The position numbers and the translations under genes were made by a program. Positions 44,601 through 58,259 of a DNA stretch of 64,000 bases are shown here, in pieces. Origin of the DNA: Cristatella mucedo. Taxonomy: Eukaryota > Bryozoa > Phylactolaemata > Cristatellidae. A model generated the notes under the pieces. It searched no databases. It had not been told where the DNA came from and worked only from the letters and a program-made list of their open reading frames with translations. The stretch lies in the NCBI GenBank assembly GCA_009760855.2, contig WPIO01000025.1:5366001-5430000 (forward strand). Reading direction: 5' to 3'. The stretch's first letter is position 1. Each line of letters opens with the position of its first letter.

Positions 44601-47600
44601 GCCGCGAGTGTGCACCCACACACATTTACCATGCATGCACCACACAAGCACCGTACACACACGTGCACGCACACACACACACATACTGACACGCTCACAC
44701 ACAGGCTTGTATAGGCATGCGTGCAGTTATGAGCTATGTGTATACTGCTTACCATATGCTCTGGAGAGCAGAATTGTACAACACACTAGTGTGGTTGCCT
44801 CACCTACTTGCCTTGACGGCTGCAGTTGCATCACTGTGTTAGATGTCGATGTGCTGGGTGGCAGGTAGATAACCAGCCAGTTCGTCCTTGGCCTGCTGTG
44901 CTCGTTATGGAGCTGAGCTCCTAAACAAATGTAAAGCGCCTAGAAAGAGATTAAGTTCTCTGAGGGCGATTTATCAAGTGCATTATTATTATTATTGTTA
45001 TTATTACCTAAGCCGGGCGTGTGGTGGTGTTAGGCTGCTCATCTTTATTGACAGAGGTCAAGGTGAATGCATTTGGTGACCGACGTCGTGGGCTCAAGCC
45101 CTGATGCATATGTAAAGCACCTGGATGGAGATTATGTTCGTTTAGGGTGTCATACAAATGAATTATACGTTTTTAATTTCTTTATATTAACTTTGCTTTG
45201 CAGCCACTCTCAAGGTTGATGCCTCAGTCTGGAAATCAGAAGATTCTTGCTTATCGCCGATCTGATTTGCTGTCGGTTCCTGGTGGCTCAATGAGCCGCA
45301 GGAAGTAGGTATTGGCAAGACATCGTCTCACTTGCTTTGCCGCGCGTTATTGACTCAGCCAAACGTCTTCGTTAGGTTAGCACCTTGCTTCTATAGTAGC
45401 TAAATCGATGAGAATGCATCTGCCTTGTGGAAAGAGCCAACGACAACAACAGAACGGTGTGTAGCATTAGAGTCACGATGCTCCTGTTGCATATTAGAGC
45501 TGTGGAATTTTACTTTGACACACTTCCCTTACAGCACATATAAAATGAATAGAAAGAGATTAATTTCTCCGAGGACACTATATAAATGTATTATTATTGT
45601 CATTACCACTTTGCGGCGAATTTTGCCGTCAGTGCACCATCATCTTTCGTGAAATTGACGAAGTAGTTTTGAACGTCTTCTTTCAGGTTACATTGTGGCA
45701 GTAAAGTGCACTCTAATGGAAGCACCCACGTCGATAGCAGAGGGAAGGCAGGTGCAAAAGAGTTAAACCTCCACCGTGAGTCTTACTGCTGAATTAACTA
45801 CTGTATGTTATTGACCCCACACAGCCCACAAGCACAATGCTACACTCCTGCTGCTTCGTGATTTCGAAATGAGATGAAAGTTTTGGTTAACGGACCACTC
45901 TTATTTGCCGAGATATCTTACCAAGAAGTTGTTTGCCAAGATATCTGTACGGAGATAGCTTGGCAAACTTCCTGTTCAATTTGAAGGATGCTAATTAAGC
46001 AATGCAATGCAATGTTATCAGTCAGGTGCTCCGATGCCCGTTGAGGTCACTAAATGTGCTCCGTTTGGAGTCCCCCTCATCTCATTCGTTTGAGTCGAGA
46101 TCTTAACCATTTTAGGTCTGTCAAGTAACTGCCATTGTACAATAAGGTGGCAAGCATTGTCCTAGCTGCCTACGACTCACGTCCTCATGTAGGGCAACAA
46201 CATCCTCCGCTGACCATTTTGACTGTTAGAAGGATAGCTGCCTCCTTGCTCACTGAGTAATGCAACCCGGCAGCCTATCACGTCTCATTATGTAGTTTGT
46301 GTGCGCTTGTGTTTGCATGGGCAAACAATTGCTGTGAGCCCCCCCCCCACAGACTACCGGTGGATAAAAAGATTGGAGTGATTGTATATGTGATTGCTAA
46401 GCAAAACATATTGTTGAGAATCCCTACCTTTGAGAATGTTATAACTGTGAGAACGTTATAAGGTTCACCCTACCGTGTTTGGGTCAATCAGTCTCGGACA
46501 CGGTGCGACCTCTGAGTTTATCTTGGAATTAGTCTCTCTAATGTACCGTTTGTACTTCCTTAAGTTTTTGCGATGATTAAATTACGTAAGTGAGTGTAAC
46601 CTAATTTTTAATGGTGCCTGGCCAACATTGGGCACAGCTTTGCTTATAGAGAAGGGCACACAGTAGCAGTTTGTCTTATGGTCTTACACCTGTGAAAAGG
46701 TGTTCGATTCCTGTTGCAGCACAATTTCCTTGCCCCCAGAAGCAACAATGGCAGTGCAGCTGCTGCATAAATGAGGCTTCAAATGAGCTATATTCATTTA
46801 GTCTTATTTATTCAGCGTGCTTGTATTGATAGTCCTTGATGCTGTAGCTACAGCATATTTATATTGGCATCGTCGGGTAGCTTTCATGTACAAGAGCAGC
46901 ATTAGGGGCTTTTCTAAGTAGGCTTCTCTTATCCACAGAAGGATTACACCACCATTCGACAACAATTTGGTCATGCCTTTCTTTTCATCTGCTAGGTGCC
47001 TTTCTGGTGCAGACATAACAATAATAATAATAATAATAATGCACTTGATAAAGTGCCCTCAGAGAACTCAATCTCTCTCTGGGCGCTTTACATTTGCTGC
47101 AAATGGAAATGCAATCGAATGGTGAGTAATATCATGCTTGATAAACAAACAAAATGAATAACATGGTTAGGGGTGAAATGCACAGGGTCAGCATGCAAAT
47201 GTGGTTAGTGGCAGCATGCACAGTGTCAGCACGCATGAGCACATAAAGGACGAATCACAGGGACCCACTAAATGCTGTCCTAAATAGGTGTTTTTAAGTT
47301 CCTTTTAAATGTGGTCAGGTCAGGGGATGTTCTGACGCAGGTCGGAAGGAAGTTCCAGGCTTTGGGAAGCAGATGACTCAGGAGCTATCATTTGCTCGGC
47401 AGTCTTTAGAATCTCTTGAACTGCCAAGAAACCCGAGAGCATAAAATAATCTTATTGGTGAGCTGATGTCTATCTTGTTTCTGTTCTGGGTATTGCTTTT
47501 GTTGTCTTGTGACTCAACTTTCCTAGCACCGATCTTGTTCACCATTGTTTTGCCAGCAGTTATATGTAACATGAAGAGCTCGAGTATTTTAGACTGCCAC

Positions 47601-50600
47601 AAAGGCCCAAAAGGTCAGGTAGCAGTCCTTGCATTGGCAATATCATCATCAGTTGCAGCAGTAGTGGCATGCGCTATCTTGCTTATGATTTTTGCTCAGC
47701 ATCTTGCTTTCAAAACCTCTCTTTGGCACTGATGCTCACGTGGACCACAAAGTAGCACTTGCTTTGGTTCACAGCAACTAAATTTTTACCAGTTTGGCAA
47801 AGCAAGCAGGCTGTTTTCAGTATAAAATTCTGCAACAGGTCAAGCTTAGAAGCTAATTAAGAACTAAAAAACTGTGTGTTTAATATCATCTTATTTCTGC
47901 AGCACGACAGAAAAGATCGGCACCTGCAAGGAACACCTGTGGTCTGTTGGTCATAGCTGACTACCTATTCTTCAGGGATATTGCTGCTAATAGTGAGACA
48001 ATTGCCGGAAACTATATGGTATGTTGATTTATATAAAAAAACTTGTGTAGCACCATAGTTGTCTCAATGTCTGAACCCATCATTGGCATTTGCAGTGCAT
48101 ATGTATCATAGTATCTCATTGGGTGGGGCAGCAATACTCAATGCAGCACTATTTGATGCATGTATGCATGTATGTATGTATTTATATGTATGTATGTATG
48201 TATACACTGTTAATCGGCACAAAAATCGAAGACACAGTTTGCCTAAATATTCGAGTGTTGGCACTCTTTTAGATTGACATCGTCAGCCGTGTTGACAAAA
48301 TATACCGTAAGACGCACTTCTCAGATTATTACAAGAACATGGGTTTCTCTATTAAGAAGGTAAGATTTATTGTGCAATTATTTGTCATAATGATAACAAG
48401 AAAGCATACCGTCGTATATTCTCGAGTTTGGAGGTGGAACAAAGATTTATTTTACTACCAAGTGTTGCTTTCGATTGACCATGCATGGCCGACTGATATG
48501 CTGGTTTTTATTAAAGTTCTAGAACTGTCGCTGATTTGCTGTTCTTGTTGAACTGGGCATTGCTTGTACACATGTAATCAGAGCAATAAATTCAGGGCCG
48601 GAAGGGATATGACCCTTACTAATGTTTATCACCCAGCCTCAGCCACAGGCGTTTAAGAGCCTGGCTTCCCTGAATTGATCTTGGACACTGTCATTGAGAA
48701 AGCCCTGCCATCTTACCATCTTCTCTTTCTGTAGCAGCCTTTTCTTGAGAAGTGGCCAAGCCTCTTAAACCTGCTTGAATTTAAGGGACTGAAGCTTCTT
48801 TAAGTAGGTGCAAGCCGGCTGGAAGCTGAGACTAAGCGAATGCCTTCAGATTACATCTTTAGTCTGCTTAAGTGATCAGGTGCCAGCAGTGCCTTACACC
48901 ACACGGGGCTTACTAGTGAGCTGACAAGCCAGGTGCCCCACACTCTGCGGCATGATGTCCCTTATCTCACGATCGACCAAGCGAGGCAATCGAGAAACCC
49001 TGTGCCTGATTACATCTGTGCTATTAGGGAAGCCCCAGTAGCCACAGACCTCACTAGCGATTGCCATGCTGACCATCACCTCAGATGATACCAGGCTCCT
49101 CAGCTAAGACAGTCCCTTTGAAAAAATATGTTTAATTTGTATTGTACCGTTTTGAAAAAATATGTTTAATTTGTATTGCACCGTCAGAGAACCTAATCTC
49201 TATTTAGGCAATTCACATATGCCCCGGGGCTCGAGTCCACGAGCACGGTTATCAAATACAGTCACCTTGACCGTGGTCGAGGCGAGCACCTTAACCACTG
49301 GGCCAAACCAGCACAACGGCATCGAGGAGCATGTTTGTTATAAGTTTCGTCGTTCTTGTGACAAGACATCACTTCAGGCCTCTACTTAGCCATCTACTTA
49401 GCCAGGTACACATTCTGGGGTGTTAACTTTCCCACCAACGCTGCTAACAACTGCTCACACTCCCGGAAAAGTGGGTGGAAATAGCAAAAAATAAATAAAT
49501 CAAGGCTTCACAGACAAATGATGCTTTATCACTGCCGGCCATCTGATGACATGGACTTGCTGGAATGCAATCGATCAATCATGTCGAGCCCTTTGCCATG
49601 AAGAGCCGTAGGCCAATTGCACTAGGATTTATCCGAAAGGAAAGAGATCCGAACTCTATTATGAGACAGGTTCAAAACCACGGTTTTGGGACAAGGATAC
49701 ATACAAAACTGGATGCAGACCTAACTGCTGTCCATTCGAAAGCAGGCAGCTGTTACCTTGTTTAAAGTGGTAGATTACTGCAGTCGCTGTGCCCTGATCT
49801 TAAAATCTCTGCACTTATAGCTGGTTTCTCGATCCCCTTCGGTTCCAGCAGTGGTTTGAAACTGGCCATGGCTTCAAGCCTGTAGGCACTCAGACACCAC
49901 TGGCCTTTATCTGTAAGCCCCGTACACCTTACAATGCCCGCCCTGCTTCATTTTTGGAAATCAGCAGGAGATCTGAGGCTTATGAGACCCCTGTAGTTTT
50001 TATATACCCAAGAGTACCCACACCGTTTTGTCCAAAGAAAGCTGCTATCACTACACGATGGTGGCTGTGATGCCTAAGGAAGTTCCAGTCAAATATGCTT
50101 TATGGCTTCATTTTGGCATCTTTTCAAATCAACCTAGCCACCAGCCGATGGTGGAGCTTGTCTTCTGTTGCTTTAGCTTCCGGTCGACAGCTTGTTTAGC
50201 TTGTTGGTCAACACCCCTCGCTAGCCTTAATTACCATTCGGTAGCTAACAGGTCCAGCTAAGCTGCTGAACATTCAGGTTCCTCAGCAACACTACTTAGA
50301 GCTTATCTAGCTGTCATTGGCAGTGGTTACATGCTTTGACATAGATACACTGGAAGTGCTCGTCAGCTTGATTTGTGCTATTTTTTGCCTGCGCATTTAA
50401 CTCCTATGACCATGCAGAGCATTTGGAACAGGTTGCCGACAGCCAAACTTGTTACACACATGCCAATTAGCGCTAGGTACTCTGACAGAGCAGACTTCTG
50501 GCTTCTATGAAGTACTGCCAGAATTTGTTATAATGTTGCAAGACCCTTATACATTGCTAAGTTGATCACACATCATATATCGCTAAGTTGATAAATATAG

Positions 50601-53600
50601 AGGTATACTAGTGAGTTTTTATTTTCAAACACTGAATTCGATCGTCCTGCATGATGCTTGACGCCGTAAGGTGGAAGCGACAGGGCTCATTTGCGGGATT
50701 GTCCATTTTGACAAATGGCTGATCGGGCAAGTGGACATACTTATGGGTAACTGACCTGATTCACCGGCAGTAGCAGCTCAGAAAGATGAGCCATCATTCT
50801 GATGGCTGGACTGAACGATGGAAGCAATGGCACAGGGTTTGGGGCTAAAGCCACCGCCCCATAGGCCTGGGTGAAGAGATTGGCCATATGCTAGCTGTTC
50901 AAGGCCCCCCTTTAACAACCTTTAAAATGACTCCATTTGGCACTCCACTACGAGCTTGTAGCCACCGGTTCGGTGGCTGCCGGACTGTCGGAGCGGCTCC
51001 AGGCTACCAGGGAGCTGTACTAGAGATTTGTCGCACAAGGATTTCAGGGTTTCTGGCCTAGCTACTCTTAGGGGGGTGGGCTAGTCTGGGTGAGAGCCTT
51101 ACAACGCTCTCGCTTCTTGTATGACGTGGCACGTGATTGCATCCTCGGCTCGTTTGACAAGTGCGCATTAGGATTGTGGGCTAGTCTGTGAATGGTACAG
51201 CTGAGGAATTTCAGCTTTATAAAGATGTACGATTACTGAAAAAACAATGCATTCCCTGCCAGTGAAAACAGGTCGCCTAAACGGAGAGGTGTTTACAGTT
51301 GGATATGTACAGCCCTTGAGAAAACTGGTTAGAGACCAGGAGACTGAGCTGCATCCTACTCTGACACTATCGTAATGGGCTTGGAAGGTTTGGCTCTGTA
51401 TAAATAAGTAGAAGCTGCTTTCTCGTTATTGAGTTTGAATGTGCTAGCTAGTCAGCAAAGCATTTATCTGGTTTAGCATTGGTTAAAGTTTCATCCAGCT
51501 AACTGAGGGTTAAGAAGTTCTTACCTGCCGTCCCAGGCTTCGGCAGGGATTCGAAGTGTTTCTCAGATAGGTGTGGTTTTCTTTGAGGGGGTTATCATGC
51601 GTACTTGTAGAGTCACTAATGAGGTCTGCTTTTTAGGCAGGTTTAGAGGGGCCGGCCGAGCACCGTGCCTCCGGTGCCAACTTCAGGCTCTCAAAAGGGG
51701 TAGAAACTTGTGGTCAGAGTAGCAGCAGACGCTTCCTGGTGGCATGCCTCTAGCACTGAGCTCTCTGCTCTCACAGAGCATTTTTACGTTTAGCTAGCAG
51801 TTAAATTGACCAGTGTAAACAACAGAAGAACTAAAGTAAGTTTTACACTGGCCAAGAGGCAGTTCCGAGTAGATTTCCAATAGAAGGCCTTGATCCAGTA
51901 TCATGCCGTTCACGACAAGGGACTTTTCGGCTGTCCCCCTACCGAAATCTTGGCCATGCTCTTGGGTAGAAGTGCCGAGGCGGCGAGCAAGCAAGTGCCT
52001 CGCTGGTGTGGCCCAGCTGTTAGGGTGCTCACCCCGACCATGATTGCTAGATTCCTGGATAGCAGTCACAGCCCGTGGCTGGATTAAAAGGCTTTGCTCT
52101 TCTAATAGGTGATGCTGTTGTGCGACCATCACCACGTGCTCGAAATTTAGGTGTCGTTTTCGACAGCTGCCTCAATTTTAAAAGCTTCATTCAGAAGACT
52201 GCTTCTACAGCTCGCCATCATGTCCGATCTCTATCCAAGATTAGGAGCTGTCTCCCACAGTGGTTTGTAAAATATTTAACTAGCTCCTTAGTTCTGTTCT
52301 GGCTTAATTATTGTAATTCCCTTTTGGCTGGGCTGCCAAAGAAAGTTATTAGGCCACTGCAGCTGACTATGAATATGGCTGCAAGGCTAGTCTTCAAGTC
52401 CCAGCGGTTTGAGCACGTATCTCCTTTGCTAAAAGAGCTAGGATGGATGCCGATTGAGCAACGGATACAGAGCAAAGTTCATAGCCTGACCCACAAGGCC
52501 CACCACGGCCTGGCTCCTTTGTACCTAGCTGAACTGCTGCATCAGTTTCAGCCTGTTCGAGCCCTCAGATCCTGTGTGGACAATAAATTAGCCGTTCTAT
52601 TCCTCCGCTTAAAGATGGTTAGCGACAGAAGCTTTTGCTCAGCAAGTCCTTGACTGTGGGTCTCTTCCACAATTCTTACGCAATGACCACTACTCTTCTG
52701 CTGCCGGCTATGGCTGATCCTTTTCAGAGGTCCTGAGCTGCTACTTTCATGCTACTCTCTACCTCAACTGCTCTCCTGACTCTGCCATGCTTCTCACTTT
52801 CTCTTTGTTGCGTGAGACGAAGTCTGTTGGCCACCGAATGCGTACCGAAAGCATGACATTACATTACATTTCACTGCCCTCAAGTGGGACTGTATTCCAC
52901 ATTCAGCAAGTTGGTAAAAGTAAACATATAAATTTGATGTGCAATTTTGTCGACTGGTCTGCTGAGTGGGCATATTTATGGCAGCTGTGACACTAGATGT
53001 TTACATGAAGCGGCAACGATCTGCACTTTTGCTGTGGCTATCTCCGAAGTTTAAATACTCCGAGTTGCTGACCGCAGGCTTAGCCTTGGCAAGTTCAGTG
53101 CAGCTCTCTGTCTCAAGCACTTGGACCGCTTGGCATGGCCAAAATGAGACTGACTAGGTGCTCGGATATCCACCATCAATCTTTTCCTGGTGTATCCTTA
53201 GGAAACGATCAGGCTTTGGCTGACAATTCAAAACGTAGTTGAATGATGGATTGCATGACTTGTTTGCAAGCATCGGGCGATGGTGCTCCAAAGCCGGGTG
53301 CTCGGCTGCCTGAGTAGCTCCAATCGGGCAATCGGCAAAGCATTGAGCTCCAAGCTGTACATGCATTTAATTGTAGACGCGATGGTGCACAGTCGGAATG
53401 TGTCCGGTGGCTTGCGAGGTCGGCAAGCATTCTTGACAGGCTGGCGATCTGTGCTCACATCCATCGTGGCATTTCTTGCCAATAACTCTTCGAGTGCTTT
53501 GACCTCGGAGACCTTTCATTTTTACATGTAGCATAAACGGACATTAATTTAATTTCTCCCAGATTTGCTGTACATACCAGAGATGGGTACGCAAGGGAAA

Positions 53601-55520
53601 GGATTTCCTGGAAGAGCTGTTGTTATCGCTTCTTTCTATAACTCTGGCTTTGTGGCACACACAACAGGCATATGGCTGTTATTCGAATTTGCATTAATTG
53701 CTTAGCATCTCGCGTTCTCGTGATGCTTTGCTAGATCGATCTTGTTAATCAACGACCAAGGGTTGCACAAGGTCTGATATACGTGTTATATTACTCCGAC
53801 CTCAGTATATATGGTACTTGCTGACGTTACTCTTCGATATGTAAGCAGTTCTGCATACATGTGCGTATGTTCCCCTACTCCTAGCTTATACTACTCAACT
53901 TATTACGACCTAGAAGGTCTTGGTGTAGTACATGACACTCACACCTGAATAACCGTCACCTGCTGTATTGTTAGTTTGTATAGCAAGATGTGCTGTAGTA
54001 CTACTACCGGTGCCATCGTACAGCCTTGGCCTTGATTGTGTTGTTACAGATCCTTATCCATACCGAATGGTCAGCTGAATATTATCACTACAATGCTGAG
54101 AGGAAGTGGACTGCCGATGAGCTGCTCACTGTATGTTACTGCTAGTCCTCAGTACTTGCATTAGAGATGGGATAGCATATCTGGTACTCGTGCTGAATCT
54201 TTTTCTGCTGTGATGCTTTATTTTTCTGACTTTGAGCTCTCTGAAGCTTTTCTGAAGAATTTCTACTCCGAGCCATCTGATGATGCATTACGTAAAAATA
54301 TAACTGATCACATAGATCTGTCGTACCTAAAGACCATCTGGTGTCCGGAGTCATTGCTCTCTGCTCTGCCATCTTACACTCTCACGTCGAAGCTACTGGC
54401 ATGTTGGATGTCTGTCAATTACGAGCATGTTAGCCAGTGAAGTGACATCTGCTCAGTCTAAATTTTGATTCTCGAAGCCATTGTGGCTCGACTTTCATTA
54501 ATGGGCATGCACTCTTGTGCAATCCAGTGTCACGTATGCCCCATGTGTATGTATGCATGTATGCTATTCTCGAGACATGTCACAATGTTACGTACGGAAG
54601 TATGTAGTAAAAGGTTATCTATGCAATCCACCACGAGCATCAACGTTAACAGTAGACCAACATGTCTGTAATTTTTTTAGGCACTCGGAAACTATTCTGC
54701 CCACCGACTTCGACTTAATGATTACTGCCTTGTTCACCTCTTCACTGCCAATTCTCAGCTGTCAGGTGTTTTGGGATATGCATCAATTGCTGACCAATCG
54801 ACATACAATGGCATTTGCTCTCAAAGTGAGCCCAGCTACTTTAGATTTTGCGTTGACAGCTTGCACCCGTTGTGTGCTATAAAAGGTGGAGAGAGAGGTC
54901 TAACTGGTAGGCATGGTCTAGCCCTGGATCGTTGTCCCGTGGTGTGGTTTTAGCCGATATGGTGCCTTGGGGTTGTACCAAATGTTGCTCATGGCTACAA
55001 ACGAGGTCTGACCTGTATATACTACTGTTCATTGCTGTGTGTATGATTTCACTGTACGTTGGTATGCCTGTGATGTACACTGCCCTGCATTGAATGAATG
55101 GCAGAGTATTTATGGTGAATGTGCGATGTACGTGCATATCACTGCATGTCACTGGGGTGTAAGTGTATCCGAGTGTACGAGGGACCAGAATTATAGTCGA
55201 CATCTATCTCGAAGCCCGCTGAGCTATCGGCTTCAGATTAGGGGCCTAAAATGTCTCCACTGCCAGTAGTCAACGAAAGATGCTATGTAAGACCAATCAC
55301 CAGACGATTTGGCTTTCACGAAAGAATTTGATTCACTTCTGCTGGTCCAGCTGGCTTTATAGGCACTACATTGGCCTTCACCCTCTTCCTCTTAGAGGAA
55401 GAGGGTGTTGCATTTAATGATAACTAGTTTGTCATTCCTGAAGGTTTTTTACTTCGATCAAGATCGTTGTCAGTGACTGAAGCAATCAAGGGTTTTACTT
55501 GGGCAGTGTGTATTATATAG

Positions 55521-55601
<81 letters not shown>

Positions 55602-58215
55602 ATACAAACTGTGTGTGTATATACATATGGTCGCTTAAAATAAACAGGAGCTTATTTTCACTGATTATAATAATACGACATTTGTATCCAACTTAAGAAA
55701 ACTAATGAAATCTCTTTATTGGCACTTGAAATACTCTGCAAAAGAAGCATATCAATTGGTTAGCAAAAACATGCGCAGTGCAAATGCTGTGACAAGCAGG
55801 CGCATTTTAGCTTGTGTTTTAAATTTCGTCAAGTTGGAGGATTCGTGACGTCAGTCGGGAGTGAGTTCGAGGCTTTGTGAGCATATGAACTAAAGGCATG
55901 GTCTCCTAAGGGTTTGAATTTTTTAGATGCATAGCTAAACGATTGAGGGGGATGTCAAGGAAATACTTATAAAATTGGTTTGACAGTCAAATATTTGTTT
56001 ATGATACCTTTGAAAAAATAAACATTAAAAATGGAATCAGAAGTTCTGACGACTTCCACATAAATAAAAAACTGTTTATGCAAACCATGTCTAACCCGCA
56101 TGTAAACCGGAAGCAATATATCTACAGGTAAAAAATTTACCGATCTCTTCTCCATATGCTATCAACTCATCCCAACTTGTTGAACCTTGGTAGATCGAGG
56201 TACATGCATAAAGCTTGTTGAGGTGCTTTCTAGTGACTTTTATGCAGATTCATTTTCAGTGTAGCTTGATGCCCTGTTCATTCCACAACTCGGCTATTAC
56301 TTCACTTATCAGAGTGAAATTTGAAATGCGAATTCAGCTCTGCTTTTTTCGCATTAGCCTTGAAAAAGTTAAGATTTTGGGGAGTAAATTATGCTGGACA
56401 CGTAATAAAACTTGCAGGACCTTTCTTTTCTGCCATCATTGAGATATACAGCAAAGTTATATAAGAATAATGATAGATAGTAATAAAAATCGCAAGAATG
56501 CACCTCAAAAAGCCTCATGCATGTACCTCGATCTCCCAAGGTTCAGCAAGTTGGGATCAGTTGATAGCAGAACCCGCACGAGATCGGGTGTGATCTGATT
56601 TTTAAAAAGAGCCGATCTTGATTTTCCCTGGAATGCCCCCTGACAAAGTGTGGAATCCTGTAAATAAAAGATGCCGAAATCATTCCTAATAAACTCACAA
56701 TTCGTCTGAGTCCAAAATATTCAAGCTTGAATTTTCTTTGAAAATATATATAATATGTCATTTGTATAGCGCCCCAAGAGAACTTAATCTCTATTCAGGT
56801 GCTTCACAAATGCCTCGGGGCTCCAGCCCACGACCTCAGCCAGGCCTTGGTAGGGGTGAGCACCATAACTGCTGGATCAAACCAGCTCGGCTGTCCTACT
56901 CGAACAAAAGAGTCCCGCTCGAACGTCAGGCTGGTCCTAAGGGGAGTTCAGGCTCTGGCCCTTTGCTGAAAAACAAAACAAAAAAGGTGGCAGCACAATC
57001 CTGCACCCTAGTTTGGACGGGTAATGAGCTGCAAGGACTGACATTGTGCACGTTCTGATGACCTCTTGCTTGCTTGTCCAGGTGCTACTAATCTAAATTC
57101 GTTATTGCTGCTACTTTGAAATTGCCTCGGCTGAAAGCGCTTGTTCTTGCCACACACGGGTGTCAAGCATTGCAGTCATTAATATGCTGCTGCTGCTGCT
57201 GATAGGAACCCCACCACCAGAGAGTGACCCTGAGTTTACCTTTAACAACACTGGATTCTCCACGGTGTTCATCGGAAGCAATTCGCGCCTGCTGGCCAGC
57301 CAAGTCGAGGCGCTCCTTGCTCACGAGCTCGGTAAGCGCCCCGAGCGCCGAGGTGCCTACAGCTGTTTTGCGTGAGGGCAGGGGCCTCTCCTCTGCTGAG
57401 GTTCACGGCCTGCCCCCCTCTCTGAGGTGCACACGCATAAGCTAAAGTTGCTGCATGCATCGCCGTACCCGACTGTTGCCACCCAAGTTTAACAGCGCTT
57501 TTGTGTGGCCTTCACCTTGATGTCGTGCTGCTGGAATGACTCCGGACGGCTCCCTGGTTTGTCGCCGACCTGCCGATGTTCCCTATGTGCTCCTTGCGGT
57601 TCATCTCTGTGCTGCCATTCCTCGAAAGTGTCGCTCTTATTGCTATGCTTGCGATGTCGTCGTGACAGGTCATAACTGGGGCAGTCACCACGACCCGATG
57701 ACTCCTATGTGCTATCCTCTGGTGAACGGCACCTATCTGATGTCCGAGTACACACCTGATCAACCGGAGCCGAACAATCATGTGTGTGCTCTCATTGCTG
57801 CCCTCGCCCATACGTAGCTGCTTAATCATCCTTGGCCTGTGCCACGAGCCGATCAATGGCTGAGCCCCGAGCCATTGGCCCGTGTCACGAGCCGCAGGTG
57901 TGCTGACGCACGGCACTAGTGAGCCGGCTACATAGTGTCTTGCTCTTTTGTGGATTGTAGCGTTTTTCGAACTGCAGCACGAAGCAGATCGACAGCCACC
58001 TGGAGCGCTGTGCAGACCAGTCCTTCGAAGGTACTGTACAGGCACTACTGGTGCCAGGTTGTGGCTGTCTGGTTTCGCAGTGCGGGAGCGCTCACTTGTG
58101 TGGCTGTCAACCTTGGGCACGTCGGCTGCGTTCGACCCAATGGCCGATGGAGAATATTAAGGCGTGTCCATCTGTCACTCACTGTTGTGTGTGAAAAACG
58201 AGAATCAAGGCAACT

Positions 58216-58259
<44 letters not shown>

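Larger units (their letters stand above)
45752..47902. other. Intron of ADAM17-like gene 2
   Basis: It carries a 16-bp-arm hairpin (45,931-45,968), a SINE-2 copy and a reversed LINE-A end. The hydrophobic 88-codon frame at 47,466-47,732 has no start context or splice support and I do not call it a gene. Confidence 0.6.
48360..54049. other. Large intron (5.7 kb) of ADAM17-like gene 2
   Basis: It contains a reversed SINE-1, a 33-bp direct duplication, a SINE-1 head and a LINE-B copy. The stretches 48,360-49,110, 49,320-51,990 and 52,870-54,049 show no recognised coding exon. Confidence 0.6.

Noticed and set aside
47466-47732. Hydrophobic 88-codon frame that looks like a membrane protein
   Set aside because: It lies in an intron, has no recognised family, and the opposite strand has an equally long frame.
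54210-54440. Frame starting LYFSDFELSEAFLKNF considered as an ADAM exon
   Set aside because: Exons at 54,050-54,130 and 54,681 join directly in phase 0 and in homology; this frame is intronic.
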